32,918 nucleotides of DNA from Bryobacterales bacterium (GTDB taxonomy: Bacteria; Acidobacteriota; Terriglobia; Bryobacterales; Bryobacteraceae). Below are positions 1-9,131 of the stretch, one piece after another. Positions within the stretch are counted from its first letter, which is position 1, and every line of letters begins with the position of its first letter. The notes beneath the pieces are model-generated. The model searched no databases. It worked only from the letters and a program-made list of their open reading frames with translations, and was not told the DNA's origin. The position numbers were made by a program, and so were the translations under genes. The stretch lies in NCBI GenBank assembly GCA_027452065.1, contig DAIDHC010000220.1:1-32918 (forward strand). The letters are read 5' to 3'.

Positions 1-2
1 TG

Positions 3-1106
3 ACGGCGATTCCGGTGAAGGTGCCGCACTGGGAGCGGGGGCGGGAGCGGGGCGCGATTGTGGGGCCGGTGCAGCGGGAGTTGACGGTGCTGGGGCTGGG
101 TGGGAGCGTGGGGACGCCGGAGGGGGGGATCACGGCGCCGGTTGCCGTGGTGAGGAATTTTGAGGAGTTGAAGAAGCTGGGGCGGGCAGGGATCGAGGGG
201 AAGATGGTGCTGTACAACGAGCCGTACGAGGGGTACGGGAAGACGGTGGGGTACCGGGTGGAGGGGGCGTCGAGGGCGGCGGAGTTGGGAGCGGTGGCGG
301 CGCTGGTGCGGTCGGTGACGCCGGTGAGCCTGGAGAGCGCGCACACGGGGGCGATGGAGTATGAGGCGGGAGTGCGGAGGATTCCGGCGGCGGCGGTGAC
401 GGTGGAGGACGCGGCGATGATGGAGCGGCTGAGCGAGGCGGGCGAGGTGAGGGTGCATCTGGAGATGGGGGCGCGGACGCTGGAGCCGGCGGATTCGGCC
501 GATGTGGTGGGCGAGGTGCGGGGGCGGGAGAGGCCGGAGGAAGTGGTGGTGATCGGGGGGCATCTGGATTCGTGGGATGTGGGCGAGGGGGCGCAGGACG
601 ACGGGGCGGGGGTGACGGCGGCGCTGGAGGCGGCGGAGCTGATCGCGAAGATGAAGCGGAGGCCGAGGCGGACGCTGCGGGTGGTGATGTTCACCAACGA
701 AGAGAACGGCGGGGCGGGGGCGCGGGCGTACCGGGAGTGGGTGGGGGACGGGATCGGGCGGCAGGTGGCGGCGATCGAGATGGACGGCGGGGCGGAGCGG
801 CCGATCGGGTTCGGGTTTAGCGGGACAAGGGAGCAGAGGGCGAAAGTGCGGGGGTATGCGGCGGCGCTGAACCGGATTGGGGCGGACGCGATCGTACGGG
901 GCGGAGGCGGGGCCGACATTGCGCCTCTGATGGGAGACGGGGTGCCGGGGCTGGGGCTGCGGACCGTGGGGACGCATTATTTCGACTGGCATCATTCGCC
1001 GGCCGATACATTGGACAAAGTGGACCGGAGGGATTTCCGGATGGCGGTGGCGGCGCTGGCGGTGATGGGGTACATGCTGGCGGAGGGAGCGGACTGGAGG
1101 AGATGA
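3..1106 (+). CDS. M28 family metallocarboxypeptidase (carboxypeptidase Q-like), 5' end outside the window
   Basis: Zinc peptidase that probably trims peptides outside the cytoplasm. The reading frame is open to the window edge, so the N-terminus (signal peptide and start of the prodomain) is missing; a GTG at 15 lies in frame but is probably internal. The visible part begins with a PA (protease-associated) insert containing AGIEGKMVLYNEPY and AAELGAVAALVRS. The catalytic domain follows, with all five expected metal and catalytic positions: GGHLDSWD (His at 561-563), GAQDDGAG, TNEENGG (catalytic Glu), EMDGG and HHSPADT. This order matches mammalian PGCP/carboxypeptidase Q. Codons are strikingly rich in GGG, GCG and CGG. 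The stop lies 4 bases before the galT start, so the two may be co-transcribed, although no functional link is evident. Confidence 0.88.
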   Translation, partial: TAIPVKVPHWERGRERGAIVGPVQRELTVLGLGGSVGTPEGGITAPVAVVRNFEELKKLGRAGIEGKMVLYNEPYEGYGKTVGYRVEGASRAAELGAVAALVRSVTPVSLESAHTGAMEYEAGVRRIPAAAVTVEDAAMMERLSEAGEVRVHLEMGARTLEPADSADVVGEVRGRERPEEVVVIGGHLDSWDVGEGAQDDGAGVTAALEAAELIAKMKRRPRRTLRVVMFTNEENGGAGARAYREWVGDGIGRQVAAIEMDGGAERPIGFGFSGTREQRAKVRGYAAALNRIGADAIVRGGGGADIAPLMGDGVPGLGLRTVGTHYFDWHHSPADTLDKVDRRDFRMAVAALAVMGYMLAEGADWRR

Positions 1107-1110
1107 GCAG

Positions 1111-2064
1111 ATGAGCGAAGACGCATCGCAGTTGAGATGGCATCCGCTGCTGCGGCAGTGGGTGGCGGTATCGGCGCACCGGCAGAACCGTCCGCAGATG
1201 CCGCAGGACTGGTGCCCGTTTTGTCCGGGCTCGGGGAGGGTGCCGGATCAGTACGACGTTTTTTTGTACCCGAACGATTTCGCGGCGTTCACCCAGGAGT
1301 CGGCGCCGTTTGAGCCGGTGGAGGAGTTGAACGGGGTGACGGGGGCGCGGGGTTCGTGCGACGTGGTGCTGTATTCGCCGGACCACAACCTGGCGCCGTC
1401 GGCGCTGACGGTGGAGCAGTGGGGGAAGGTGATCGGGCTGTGGAGGAGGCGGAGCGCGGAGTTGATGGCGCGGGAGGATGTGGCGTACGTGTCGGCGTTT
1501 GAGAACTGCGGGGTGGCGATCGGGGTGACGATGCCGCATCCGCACGGGCAGATTTACTCGTTTCCGTTTTTGCCGCCGCTGGTGGCGCGGGAGCTGGAAT
1601 CGGCGGCGGCGCACTGGAAGGAACACGGGGAGTGCCTGTACTGCCGGATCCTGCGGGAAGAGACGGAGGACGGGCGGAGGGTGCTGGCGGCGAACGGCGG
1701 GTTCACGGCGTTTTTGCCGTTTTTCGGGCGGTTTCCTTCGGAAATTCACATTTACTCGCGGCGGCATTTTGGCTCGCTCGCCGATATGACGGACGAGGAG
1801 ACGGGGGAGTTTGCGGCGATGCTGAGCGTGGTGCGGAAGAAGTACGACGCGCTGTACGGATTTCTAATGCCGCTGATGATGCTGATCCGGCAGGCGCCGG
1901 CGAAGGGAGCGGCGGGATTTCATTTTCACGTCGAGTTTCTGCCGGTGCAGCGGAGCGCGACGAAGCTGAAATATCTGGCGGCGGTGGAGACGGGGAACGG
2001 GACGTTCCTGAACGATACCAGGCCCGAGGAGATGGCGGAGAGGATGCGGGCGCTGGCGATCTGA
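1111..2064 (+). CDS. galT: Galactose-1-phosphate uridylyltransferase
   Basis: Leloir-pathway enzyme that exchanges UMP between UDP-glucose and galactose-1-phosphate in the cytoplasm. The product has 317 residues, slightly shorter than the E. coli enzyme. A CxxC pair at residues 35-38 matches the zinc/iron site of the family. HPHGQ at 143-147 is the nucleotidyl-transfer motif, His145 being the expected nucleophile. Near the C-terminus FHFHVEFLP is the second histidine motif. The ATG is preceded by GGAGG at 1096-1100, ten bases upstream, which supports this start. It follows the M28 peptidase by 4 bases and converges on the VWFA gene. No other Leloir gene (galK, galE) is visible here. An ADP-glucose or related phosphorylase of the same HIT superfamily is possible but less likely given the GalT-type motifs. 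Confidence 0.85.
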   Translation: MSEDASQLRWHPLLRQWVAVSAHRQNRPQMPQDWCPFCPGSGRVPDQYDVFLYPNDFAAFTQESAPFEPVEELNGVTGARGSCDVVLYSPDHNLAPSALTVEQWGKVIGLWRRRSAELMAREDVAYVSAFENCGVAIGVTMPHPHGQIYSFPFLPPLVARELESAAAHWKEHGECLYCRILREETEDGRRVLAANGGFTAFLPFFGRFPSEIHIYSRRHFGSLADMTDEETGEFAAMLSVVRKKYDALYGFLMPLMMLIRQAPAKGAAGFHFHVEFLPVQRSATKLKYLAAVETGNGTFLNDTRPEEMAERMRALAI

Positions 2065-2083
2065 GCCCGCGGCGTGGGCTCAG
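2061..2083. terminator. Hairpin shared by two convergent genes
   Basis: CTGAGCCC (2061-2068) and GGGCTCAG (2076-2083) form a perfect 8-bp stem with a 7-base loop. The hairpin includes the stop codons of both galT (plus) and the VWFA gene (minus), which are only 15 bases apart. It is a plausible bidirectional terminator or mRNA 3'-end protector. Neither side has a U-tract, so intrinsic termination is uncertain. Confidence 0.5.
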
Positions 2084-3054
2084 TTGGCCGAGGCGGTGGC
2101 GTAATAGCCGCGGCGGGCCTGGACGCGGTAGTCCTTGTTGTTGGTGCGGATCTCGATGCGCCGGAAGGAGCCGTCTTTGGCGGCGTTGGTGGGCAGGTAG
2201 GCGATGGCGTACTGGGTGCGCATTTCCTCCTGAAGCTCGGTGAAGACGTCGTGGAGGGAATGTTTGGAATCGACCTTGAAGACGCGGCCGCCGGTTTCCT
2301 CCGAGATGCGGCGGAGGACGCCTTCGCCGGAGCCGCCGAAGGTGAGGCCGAAGCCGCCGGAAGCGTAGAAGGAGTGGTCGACGTAGTAGATGCTGTAGAC
2401 GATGGCGTCGGCGCGCTGGGCGGCCTCGATGGCCTGGGTGACGGAGTAGCGGCTGCCCTGGTCGTCGCCGTCGGTGATGAGGACGAGCGCTTTGCGGCCG
2501 ACCTGGCCGTGAAGCTGCTGGTCGGCGGCGAGGTAGACGGCGTCGTAGAGAATGGTGCCGCGGGGGCTGCTGGCCGTGGGGACGGGGCCGGGCTGGAGGC
2601 CGCTGACGCCGCTGTTCACTTTGAGGTCGGCGAGGGCGTGCTGGAGGAGCTTGTGGGAGCTGGTGTAGTCCTGAAGGAGGTCGGCGTCGGCGCCGAAGCT
2701 GATGACGAAGGCGAGGTCCTTGGGGCGGATGACCTGATCGAAGAACTGGCTGGCGGCGGACTGCTCGATGCCGATCAGATTCATCTGGCTGCGGCTGACA
2801 TCGATCAGCAGGCCGAGGGTGAGAGGGAGATCAGATTCCTTGGTGAAATATTTGATGTCCTGCTGCTTGCCGTCTTCGAAAATGGTGAAGTCGTCCTTGG
2901 CGAGATTGCCGATGAGGGCGCCTTTTTTGGTGTGGACGCTGAAGAAGACGTTGACCAGGTCGACCTGGACTTTAATGGTGGGCTCTTCCTGGGCGAAGAG
3001 GAGCGCGGCGGCGGCGAGGGCGGCCACGAGGGCGGGGACGGCGAAACGGCGCAT
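2080..3054 (-). CDS. Secreted VWFA-domain protein (acidobacterial VWFA-related family)
   Basis: Predicted exported protein of 324 residues. I chose the ATG at 3054 because the product then begins with MRRFAVPALVAALAAAALLFAQ, a good signal peptide; the frame is open further upstream but that would overlap the divergent glycosylase gene. After the signal comes a beta-rich segment (VQVDLVNVFFSVHTKKGALIGNL, shown here as its approximate extent, residues 29-51), then a von Willebrand A domain with MIDAS residues D85-x-S87-x-S89 in LLIDVSRS and a later ITDGDDQGS strand. The C-terminus has YAIAYLPTN and YRVQARRGYYA, typical of the acidobacterial VWFA-related family. The family is abundant in Acidobacteriota, with function unknown; metal-dependent protein binding at the cell surface or in the periplasm is inferred. 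The start lies 40 bases from the divergent glycosylase start. Confidence 0.85.
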   Translation of the reverse strand: MRRFAVPALVAALAAAALLFAQEEPTIKVQVDLVNVFFSVHTKKGALIGNLAKDDFTIFEDGKQQDIKYFTKESDLPLTLGLLIDVSRSQMNLIGIEQSAASQFFDQVIRPKDLAFVISFGADADLLQDYTSSHKLLQHALADLKVNSGVSGLQPGPVPTASSPRGTILYDAVYLAADQQLHGQVGRKALVLITDGDDQGSRYSVTQAIEAAQRADAIVYSIYYVDHSFYASGGFGLTFGGSGEGVLRRISEETGGRVFKVDSKHSLHDVFTELQEEMRTQYAIAYLPTNAAKDGSFRRIEIRTNNKDYRVQARRGYYATASAN

Positions 3055-3094
3055 GTGTTGGTAGGATAGATGCGCTGTTGAGCGGTAACGTTCC

Positions 3095-3700
3095 ATGAGG
3101 AAAGCCATAGAGCATTTGAAGGCCGCGGACCCGGTGCTGGCGGGGATGATCGAAACGGTCGGACCGTGCCGCATGCAATATTATGATCCCAGTTTTGCGA
3201 GCCTGGCGAGTTCGATCGTTTATCAGCAATTGAGCGGGCGCGTGGCGGCGGCGATCGAGGCGCGTGTGGCGGCGGCGATGCCGGAGGGGCGGATTACGCC
3301 GGAGGGCGTAATGGGGCTGGAGCCGGAGCGGCTGCGCGCCTGCGGGCTGTCGGGGCAGAAGACGAAATACCTGCGGCACCTGGCGGAGTGCACTCTGTCG
3401 GGCGAGGTGGATTTCGCCTGTCTCGAGGGGCTGGACGATGAGGCGGTGATCGAGCATCTGACGCGGGTGAAGGGCGTGGGCGTGTGGACGGCGCACATGT
3501 TTCTGATGTTCACGCTGAAGAGGCCGGACGTGCTGCCGGTGGGGGACCTGGGGATCCGGATGGCGATGAAGAAGCATTACCGGATGCGGCAGTTGCCCAA
3601 GCCGGCGCGGATGGAGAAAGTGGCGGCGCGGTGGCGGCCGTGGCGTTCGGTGGCCTGCTGGTATTTGTGGCGGAGCCTGGAGGCGGAGCGGGCGGAGTGA
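3095..3700 (+). CDS. AlkA-like DNA-3-methyladenine glycosylase (HhH-GPD family)
   Basis: Base-excision repair glycosylase that removes alkylated bases. The 201-residue product is a compact HhH-GPD protein without the N-terminal domain of E. coli AlkA, as in many short AlkA2-type proteins. The helix-hairpin-helix is LTRVKGVGVWTA (residues 122-133), followed by MFLMFTLKRPDVLPVGDLGI, where Asp151 is the expected catalytic aspartate. An earlier IVYQQLSGRVA helix is also typical. The start follows the divergent VWFA gene by 40 bases. The enolase-superfamily gene begins 15 bases after the stop with its own ribosome-binding site, so the two are probably co-transcribed without an obvious functional link. 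Confidence 0.88.
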   Translation: MRKAIEHLKAADPVLAGMIETVGPCRMQYYDPSFASLASSIVYQQLSGRVAAAIEARVAAAMPEGRITPEGVMGLEPERLRACGLSGQKTKYLRHLAECTLSGEVDFACLEGLDDEAVIEHLTRVKGVGVWTAHMFLMFTLKRPDVLPVGDLGIRMAMKKHYRMRQLPKPARMEKVAARWRPWRSVACWYLWRSLEAERAE

Positions 3701-3715
3701 GACGAGGAGGACGCG

Positions 3716-4942
3716 ATGGCGAATGAGATGAGCCGGCGGGGCGTGTTGAAGATGGCGGCGGCGCCGCTGGCGGGGCTGGCGGCGAAGGCGCGGGCGGCGG
3801 CGCCGATGAAGATCACGCGGGTCCGCTTTTATCACAACCCGGAGTCGCGGCCGATCTTCAACCAGAGCGCGCACATCGTGACGATTGAGACCGACGCCGG
3901 GATCACGGGGATCGGCGAGGGCGGCTCGAAGGACACGGTGGAGCAGTGCGCGCAGATGATTGTGGGCGAGGACCCGGGGCGGATCGACCGGCTGTGGCAG
4001 ATTCTGTACCGGGGATATTTTTATCCGGCGGGGCGGGAGAAGCTGGACGCGATCGGGGCGATCGATCTGGCGCTATGGGACATCAAGGGGAAGGCGCTGG
4101 GCGTTCCGGTTTATGAGCTGTTGGGAGGATTGTCGCGGAGCCATGTGGAGTGCTACTCGACGGGGTTTCCGAGGCAGGGGAGTTTGAAGGAGACGGCGCG
4201 GGCGTGCATGGAGGCGGGGTTCCGGGCGTACCGTTCGTCGGTTGCGGATCCGGACGCGGGCGAGGCGTTCCAGTCGCACAAGATTGTGCGGAAGACGTAC
4301 GAGCAGTGCGTGGAGATCCGCGAGGGCGTGGGCAAGGACGGGGACTGGTCGCTCGACTATCACACGCGGCTGGACCCGACGGACGCGGTACGGCTGAGCA
4401 CGCTGATCGAGCCGCTGGAGCCGTACTTTGCCGAGGACCTGGTTCGGAGCGAAAACCCGGGCGTGTACCGGGAGCTGCGGCAGAAAGTGAAAGTGCCGAT
4501 CGCGGTGGGCGAGCAGTTCGGCTCGATCTGGGACGTGAACGAGCTGATTGAGAACCAGCTCATCGACTATTCGCGGATGACGCTGCCGAACACGGGCGGG
4601 ATCACGGAGTTCATGAAGATCGCGGCGTTGTGCGAGACGCATTACGTGGGGCTGATCCCGCACTTCACCGGGCCGCTGGCCGAGGCGGCGCTGGTGCACG
4701 CCTGCGGCGCGTTCAGCGGGCCGGCGCTGATGGAGGTGACCGGGACGGGGCCGAAAGCGCCGGCGCATTTGCCGGAGTGCTTCGATTTCCGCGCGGGGAA
4801 AATGTACCCGAACAAGAGGCCGGGGCTGGGGGTGACGCTGGACGTAAAGCCGCTCACGTTGGCGGCGGAGATCACGGAGAAGGACCGGTACCGTGTGACG
4901 CCGATCTGGGAGAGGCCGGACGGATCGGTGACCAACTGGTAG
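3716..4942 (+). CDS. Tat-exported mandelate racemase/muconate lactonizing enzyme family protein
   Basis: Enolase-superfamily enzyme of 408 residues, probably a sugar-acid dehydratase or epimerase acting in the periplasm. The N-terminus MSRRGVLKMAAAPLAGLAAKARA looks like a twin-arginine signal (RRGVLK followed by a hydrophobic stretch). The capping domain (VTIETDAGITGIGEGGS) and barrel (IGAIDLALWDIKGKALG) follow. Metal ligands are visible as D214 (LDYHT), E240 (FAEDL) and E266 (VGEQF), and H316 in IPHFTGP is the likely general acid/base. The second-strand KxK lysines of the racemase subgroup are absent: the segment reads FRAYRSSVAD. GAGGAGG lies upstream of the ATG. D-galactonate or related dehydratase activity is only a guess. 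A gluconolactonase-like gene 760 bases on hints at sugar-acid metabolism. Confidence 0.82.
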   Translation: MANEMSRRGVLKMAAAPLAGLAAKARAAAPMKITRVRFYHNPESRPIFNQSAHIVTIETDAGITGIGEGGSKDTVEQCAQMIVGEDPGRIDRLWQILYRGYFYPAGREKLDAIGAIDLALWDIKGKALGVPVYELLGGLSRSHVECYSTGFPRQGSLKETARACMEAGFRAYRSSVADPDAGEAFQSHKIVRKTYEQCVEIREGVGKDGDWSLDYHTRLDPTDAVRLSTLIEPLEPYFAEDLVRSENPGVYRELRQKVKVPIAVGEQFGSIWDVNELIENQLIDYSRMTLPNTGGITEFMKIAALCETHYVGLIPHFTGPLAEAALVHACGAFSGPALMEVTGTGPKAPAHLPECFDFRAGKMYPNKRPGLGVTLDVKPLTLAAEITEKDRYRVTPIWERPDGSVTNW

Positions 4943-4956
4943 GGGTGAGGGGACAA

Positions 4957-5190
4957 GAATAGCCGTTTTGCCGGTGCCGGACCTGCCCGAACGGCCGGTG
5001 TGCGCGCGGGGTGTGGGGCGAAGGGCGGGTGCAGGAGACGGGCCGAGGGGGCGGCGAACAAGACGATCGCCTGGAGGCTGGGGATCTCCGAGCACACGGT
5101 GAAGTTTCACGTGGCGTCGATATTGAGCAAGCTGGGAGCCGGACGGAGGCGGTGACGACGGGGATCCGGCGCGGGTTGGTGATGCTGTGA
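4957..5190 (+). pseudogene. Decayed LuxR/NarL-type response regulator (C-terminal remnant)
   Basis: Translated pieces in three frames add up to the end of a LuxR-type regulator. Around 4959 a frame reads IAVLPVPDLPERP, resembling the receiver-to-HTH linker. At 5036-5142 another frame reads RRAEGAANKTIAWRLGISEH and continues TVKFHVASILSKLGA, an unmistakable LuxR helix-turn-helix. The tail TEAVTTGIRRGLVML and its TGA stop (5188-5190) lie in the third frame. The junction at about 5140 lacks roughly 7 bases compared with the usual KLGAxSRTEAV, so a deletion explains the frameshift. No receiver domain is present, because the enolase-superfamily gene ends at 4942. It is therefore a truncated, frameshifted relic, and it ends directly at the first 31-bp repeat bracketing hicBA. 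Confidence 0.75.
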
Positions 5191-5221
5191 GGCCGGATCT
5201 GGCGATGTGGGCGGCGGTGGC
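5191..5221. repeat. Direct repeat copy 1 bracketing hicBA
   Basis: A 31-base segment beginning GGCCGG and ending GGCGGTGGC recurs at 5698-5728 with 29 of 31 identical positions (differences at the 7th and 10th bases). This copy directly follows the stop of the LuxR remnant and ends 3 bases before the hicA stop codon. Confidence 0.8.
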
Positions 5222-5224
5222 ACC

Positions 5225-5416
5225 CTATCCCGGGGGACGAGGAATTGAGAGATTGACGCAAATCTTTTTTGCGAGCAGGTTTGAGATTTCGGCGTGACGA
5301 GGCAGCGCTTCGGCGTGGCCAGTCCGTGGATTTTCCCAGAGGGTGTGCTCTTTGCCCTCTCTGCGCAGGACGCAGCCATATCGGCGAAGGTGCCGCAGCA
5401 GGCGCTCCCGCTTCAT
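5225..5416 (-). CDS. hicA: HicA-type toxin (mRNA interferase)
   Basis: Small basic toxin of 63 residues, the usual size for HicA, which cleaves mRNA through a double-stranded-RNA-binding-like fold. The sequence MKRERLLRHLRRYGCVLRRE matches the HicA N-terminal helix. It is followed by GKEHTLWENP, in which His24 is the expected catalytic residue (the family usually shows GSHH or similar), then ALPRHAEISNLLAKKI, the typical PRH...E...L.KI ending. The ATG at 5416 overlaps the hicB stop by four bases (ATGA), so translation is coupled. The order is antitoxin first (hicB-hicA), the reverse of the E. coli hicAB order. The C-terminal NLSIPRPPG extension is slightly longer than usual. Confidence 0.82.
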   Translation of the reverse strand: MKRERLLRHLRRYGCVLRREGKEHTLWENPRTGHAEALPRHAEISNLLAKKICVNLSIPRPPG

Positions 5417-5628
5417 CCGAGGATGACGAGTTCCTGCTTCGCGTCGGGAGGGAGTGCGCGCAAGGATTCTTCGCGCCGGTGTTCGAGGATGAGGGTGATC
5501 GCTTCGCGGAGGCTCGTGAGGCATTCTTCCCGAGATTTGCCTTGGCCGTTGGCGCCGGGGACTTCGGCGCAATAGGCGACGTACCAAGGTCCGTCCCGCT
5601 CGATGATCGCGGTGAACTCGTTGTGCAC
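5413..5628 (-). CDS. hicB: HicB-family antitoxin
   Basis: Antitoxin partner of the adjacent HicA. The 71-residue product shows the HicB partial RNase H-like fold: FTAIIERDGPWYVAYCAEVP, then GANGQGKSREECLTSLREAI. No DNA-binding domain (RHH or HTH) follows the fold, so it is a short form; autoregulation would need another DNA contact. Translation starts at GTG 5628. A TACAAT hexamer (5640-5635, minus strand) ends six bases before this GTG, which suggests a leaderless or nearly leaderless transcript. The stop overlaps the hicA start. The pair lies between two near-identical 31-bp repeats, suggesting acquisition as a cassette. Confidence 0.85.
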   Translation of the reverse strand: MHNEFTAIIERDGPWYVAYCAEVPGANGQGKSREECLTSLREAITLILEHRREESLRALPPDAKQELVILG

Positions 5629-5634
5629 GCCTAA

Positions 5635-5640
5635 ATTGTA
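5635..5640 (-). promoter_or_regulatory. -10 element of hicBA
   Basis: TACAAT on the minus strand ends 6 bases upstream of the GTG start of hicB. No convincing -35 hexamer is seen at 16-18 bases. Its position implies transcription starting at or next to the start codon. Confidence 0.4.
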
Positions 5641-5697
5641 CCCTCTTCGGTCAGCCCGCCAGAGAAGCTCTCATGCGCGTGAGGTCGCTGGAGGTCC

Positions 5698-5728
5698 GGC
5701 CGGCTCAGGCGATGTGGGCGGCGGTGGC
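5698..5728. repeat. Direct repeat copy 2 bracketing hicBA
   Basis: Second copy of the 31-base repeat (29/31 identical to 5191-5221). It covers the last codons and stop of the SMP-30 gene (minus strand, ending at 5705). The copy at 5191 may therefore be a duplicated fragment of that gene's 3' end left when the hicBA segment was inserted. Confidence 0.8.
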
Positions 5729-6787
5729 CTCGACGTAGAGGGAATAGAGGGACTGGCTGGCGGCGATGAAGAGGCGGTTGCGGCGGGTGCCTCCGAAACA
5801 GAGATTGGCGGGGATTTCGGGGAGGAAGATGGCGCCGATGCGCTGGCCGGCGGGGCTGAAGACGTGGACTCCGTCGTAGCCGGGGCCGGACCAGCCGCAG
5901 CCGGCCCAGATGTTGCCGTCGGTGTCGGCGCGGATGCCGTCGGCGAGGCCGTCGCCTTTGCCGGGCCAGACGGTGGAGACGAAGAGGCGGCCGTTGCGGA
6001 GCGAGGTCTGGTTGACGACGTCGTAGACGCGGATCACTTTGGGGGCGGCGGGGTTGTGAGTGGCGCCGGTGTCGCAGATGTAGAGGAGCTTGTAGTCGGG
6101 GGAGAAGCAGAGGCCGTTGGGTTTGTAGAGATCGTCGGCGACCTTGGCGATGGCGCCGGTGGCGGCATCGACGCGGTAGACGGCTTCCTTGAGCTCGAAG
6201 GGGTGGGGCGCGCCTTCATAGAGCGAGAGGGAACCGTAGCCGGGGTCGGAGAACCAGATGCCGCCGTCGGGGTGGACGACGATGTCGTTGGGGGCGTTGA
6301 AGGGCTTGCCTTCGAAATGGTCGGCGATGACGGTGACGGCGCCGGTCTGCTCGTAGCGGACGACGCGGCGGTTGAGGTGCTCGCAGGAGAGCTGGCGGCC
6401 GTGGAAGTCGAAGGTGTTGCCGTTGGAGTTGCCGGCGGGCCGGCGGAGGACGCTGACGTGGCCGTCCTCTTCGAGCCACCGCATCTGGCGGTTGTTGGGG
6501 ATGTCGCTCCAGACGAGATAGCCGCCGGCGCCATTCCAGGCGGGGCCTTCGGCCCAGCGCATGCCGGTGGCGAGGCGTTCGATAACGGCGTTCTTGATGC
6601 GGTATTTGTCGAAGGACGGGTCGAGGGCGACGACGTCGGGGTCGGGGTAACGGATGGGGCTGTGGCCGGACCAGTCGCGCGGGGCCTGGGCGCGCAGGGC
6701 GGAAGGGGCGAGGGCGGCGGCGACGGAGGAGGCGAGCCAGCGGCGGCGGCTGAGGGAGGGCTGAGGGGAGCCGGAGTCGGTTTTCAT
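5705..6787 (-). CDS. Tat-exported SMP-30/gluconolactonase-like protein
   Basis: Six-bladed beta-propeller lactonase-type protein of 360 residues, probably hydrolysing sugar-acid lactones in the periplasm. SLSRRRWLASSVAAALAPSA is a clear Tat-type signal. The mature part contains the expected SMP-30 signatures: ERLATGMRWAEGPAWNGAGG with the metal-binding Glu, NSNGNTFDFHGR, GKPFNAPNDIVVHPDG with the conserved Asn-Asp, GIWFSDPGYG, YKPNGLCFSPD and GLADGIRADTDGNIW with the conserved Asp. I take ATG 6787 as the start; a GTG two codons earlier (6793) is also possible. A TATACT hexamer lies at 6806-6801, about 13 bases upstream. Together with the upstream enolase-superfamily gene it suggests sugar-acid metabolism, but substrate and partner are unknown. 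Confidence 0.88.
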   Translation of the reverse strand: MKTDSGSPQPSLSRRRWLASSVAAALAPSALRAQAPRDWSGHSPIRYPDPDVVALDPSFDKYRIKNAVIERLATGMRWAEGPAWNGAGGYLVWSDIPNNRQMRWLEEDGHVSVLRRPAGNSNGNTFDFHGRQLSCEHLNRRVVRYEQTGAVTVIADHFEGKPFNAPNDIVVHPDGGIWFSDPGYGSLSLYEGAPHPFELKEAVYRVDAATGAIAKVADDLYKPNGLCFSPDYKLLYICDTGATHNPAAPKVIRVYDVVNQTSLRNGRLFVSTVWPGKGDGLADGIRADTDGNIWAGCGWSGPGYDGVHVFSPAGQRIGAIFLPEIPANLCFGGTRRNRLFIAASQSLYSLYVEATAAHIA

Positions 6788-6913
6788 GGACACCGCCGAC
6801 AGTATATACCGCGGGCGGACGGGACGGCGTCGGAGAGTCCGCTCCGCGGGGGGTGGAGGGCCGCCGGGAGGGGCGGTTGTTTCTGAATTACACGGGACTT
6901 ACTAGTACATTTA

Positions 6914-6946
6914 CATCACTTGACAAAAGTAAGTGATGGCTATATT
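6914..6946 (+). promoter_or_regulatory. Promoter and palindromic operator upstream of the cytochrome operon
   Basis: TTGACA (6920-6925) and TATATT (6941-6946) form a sigma70-like promoter with a short 15-base spacer. Interleaved with it is a perfect inverted repeat, CATCACTT (6914-6921), nine bases, then AAGTGATG (6931-6938), which overlaps the -35 hexamer and fills the spacer. The geometry is that of a repressor operator, or of an activator that corrects a short spacer. TACTAGTA, an 8-bp palindrome, lies just upstream at 6900-6907. The region is markedly more AT-rich than its surroundings. Confidence 0.6.
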
Positions 6947-7010
6947 TGTTGATGAGTAACTTCAGGCGGGTAAGGTCGCAAGTCAGAATCAAGCGCTCAG
7001 GGGGCGTGCA

Positions 7011-9131
<2,121 letters not shown>

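Noticed and set aside
5603-6886. A 427-codon open frame on the plus strand
   Set aside because: Antisense of the SMP-30 gene, Gly/Ala/Val/Asp-rich translation with no domain.
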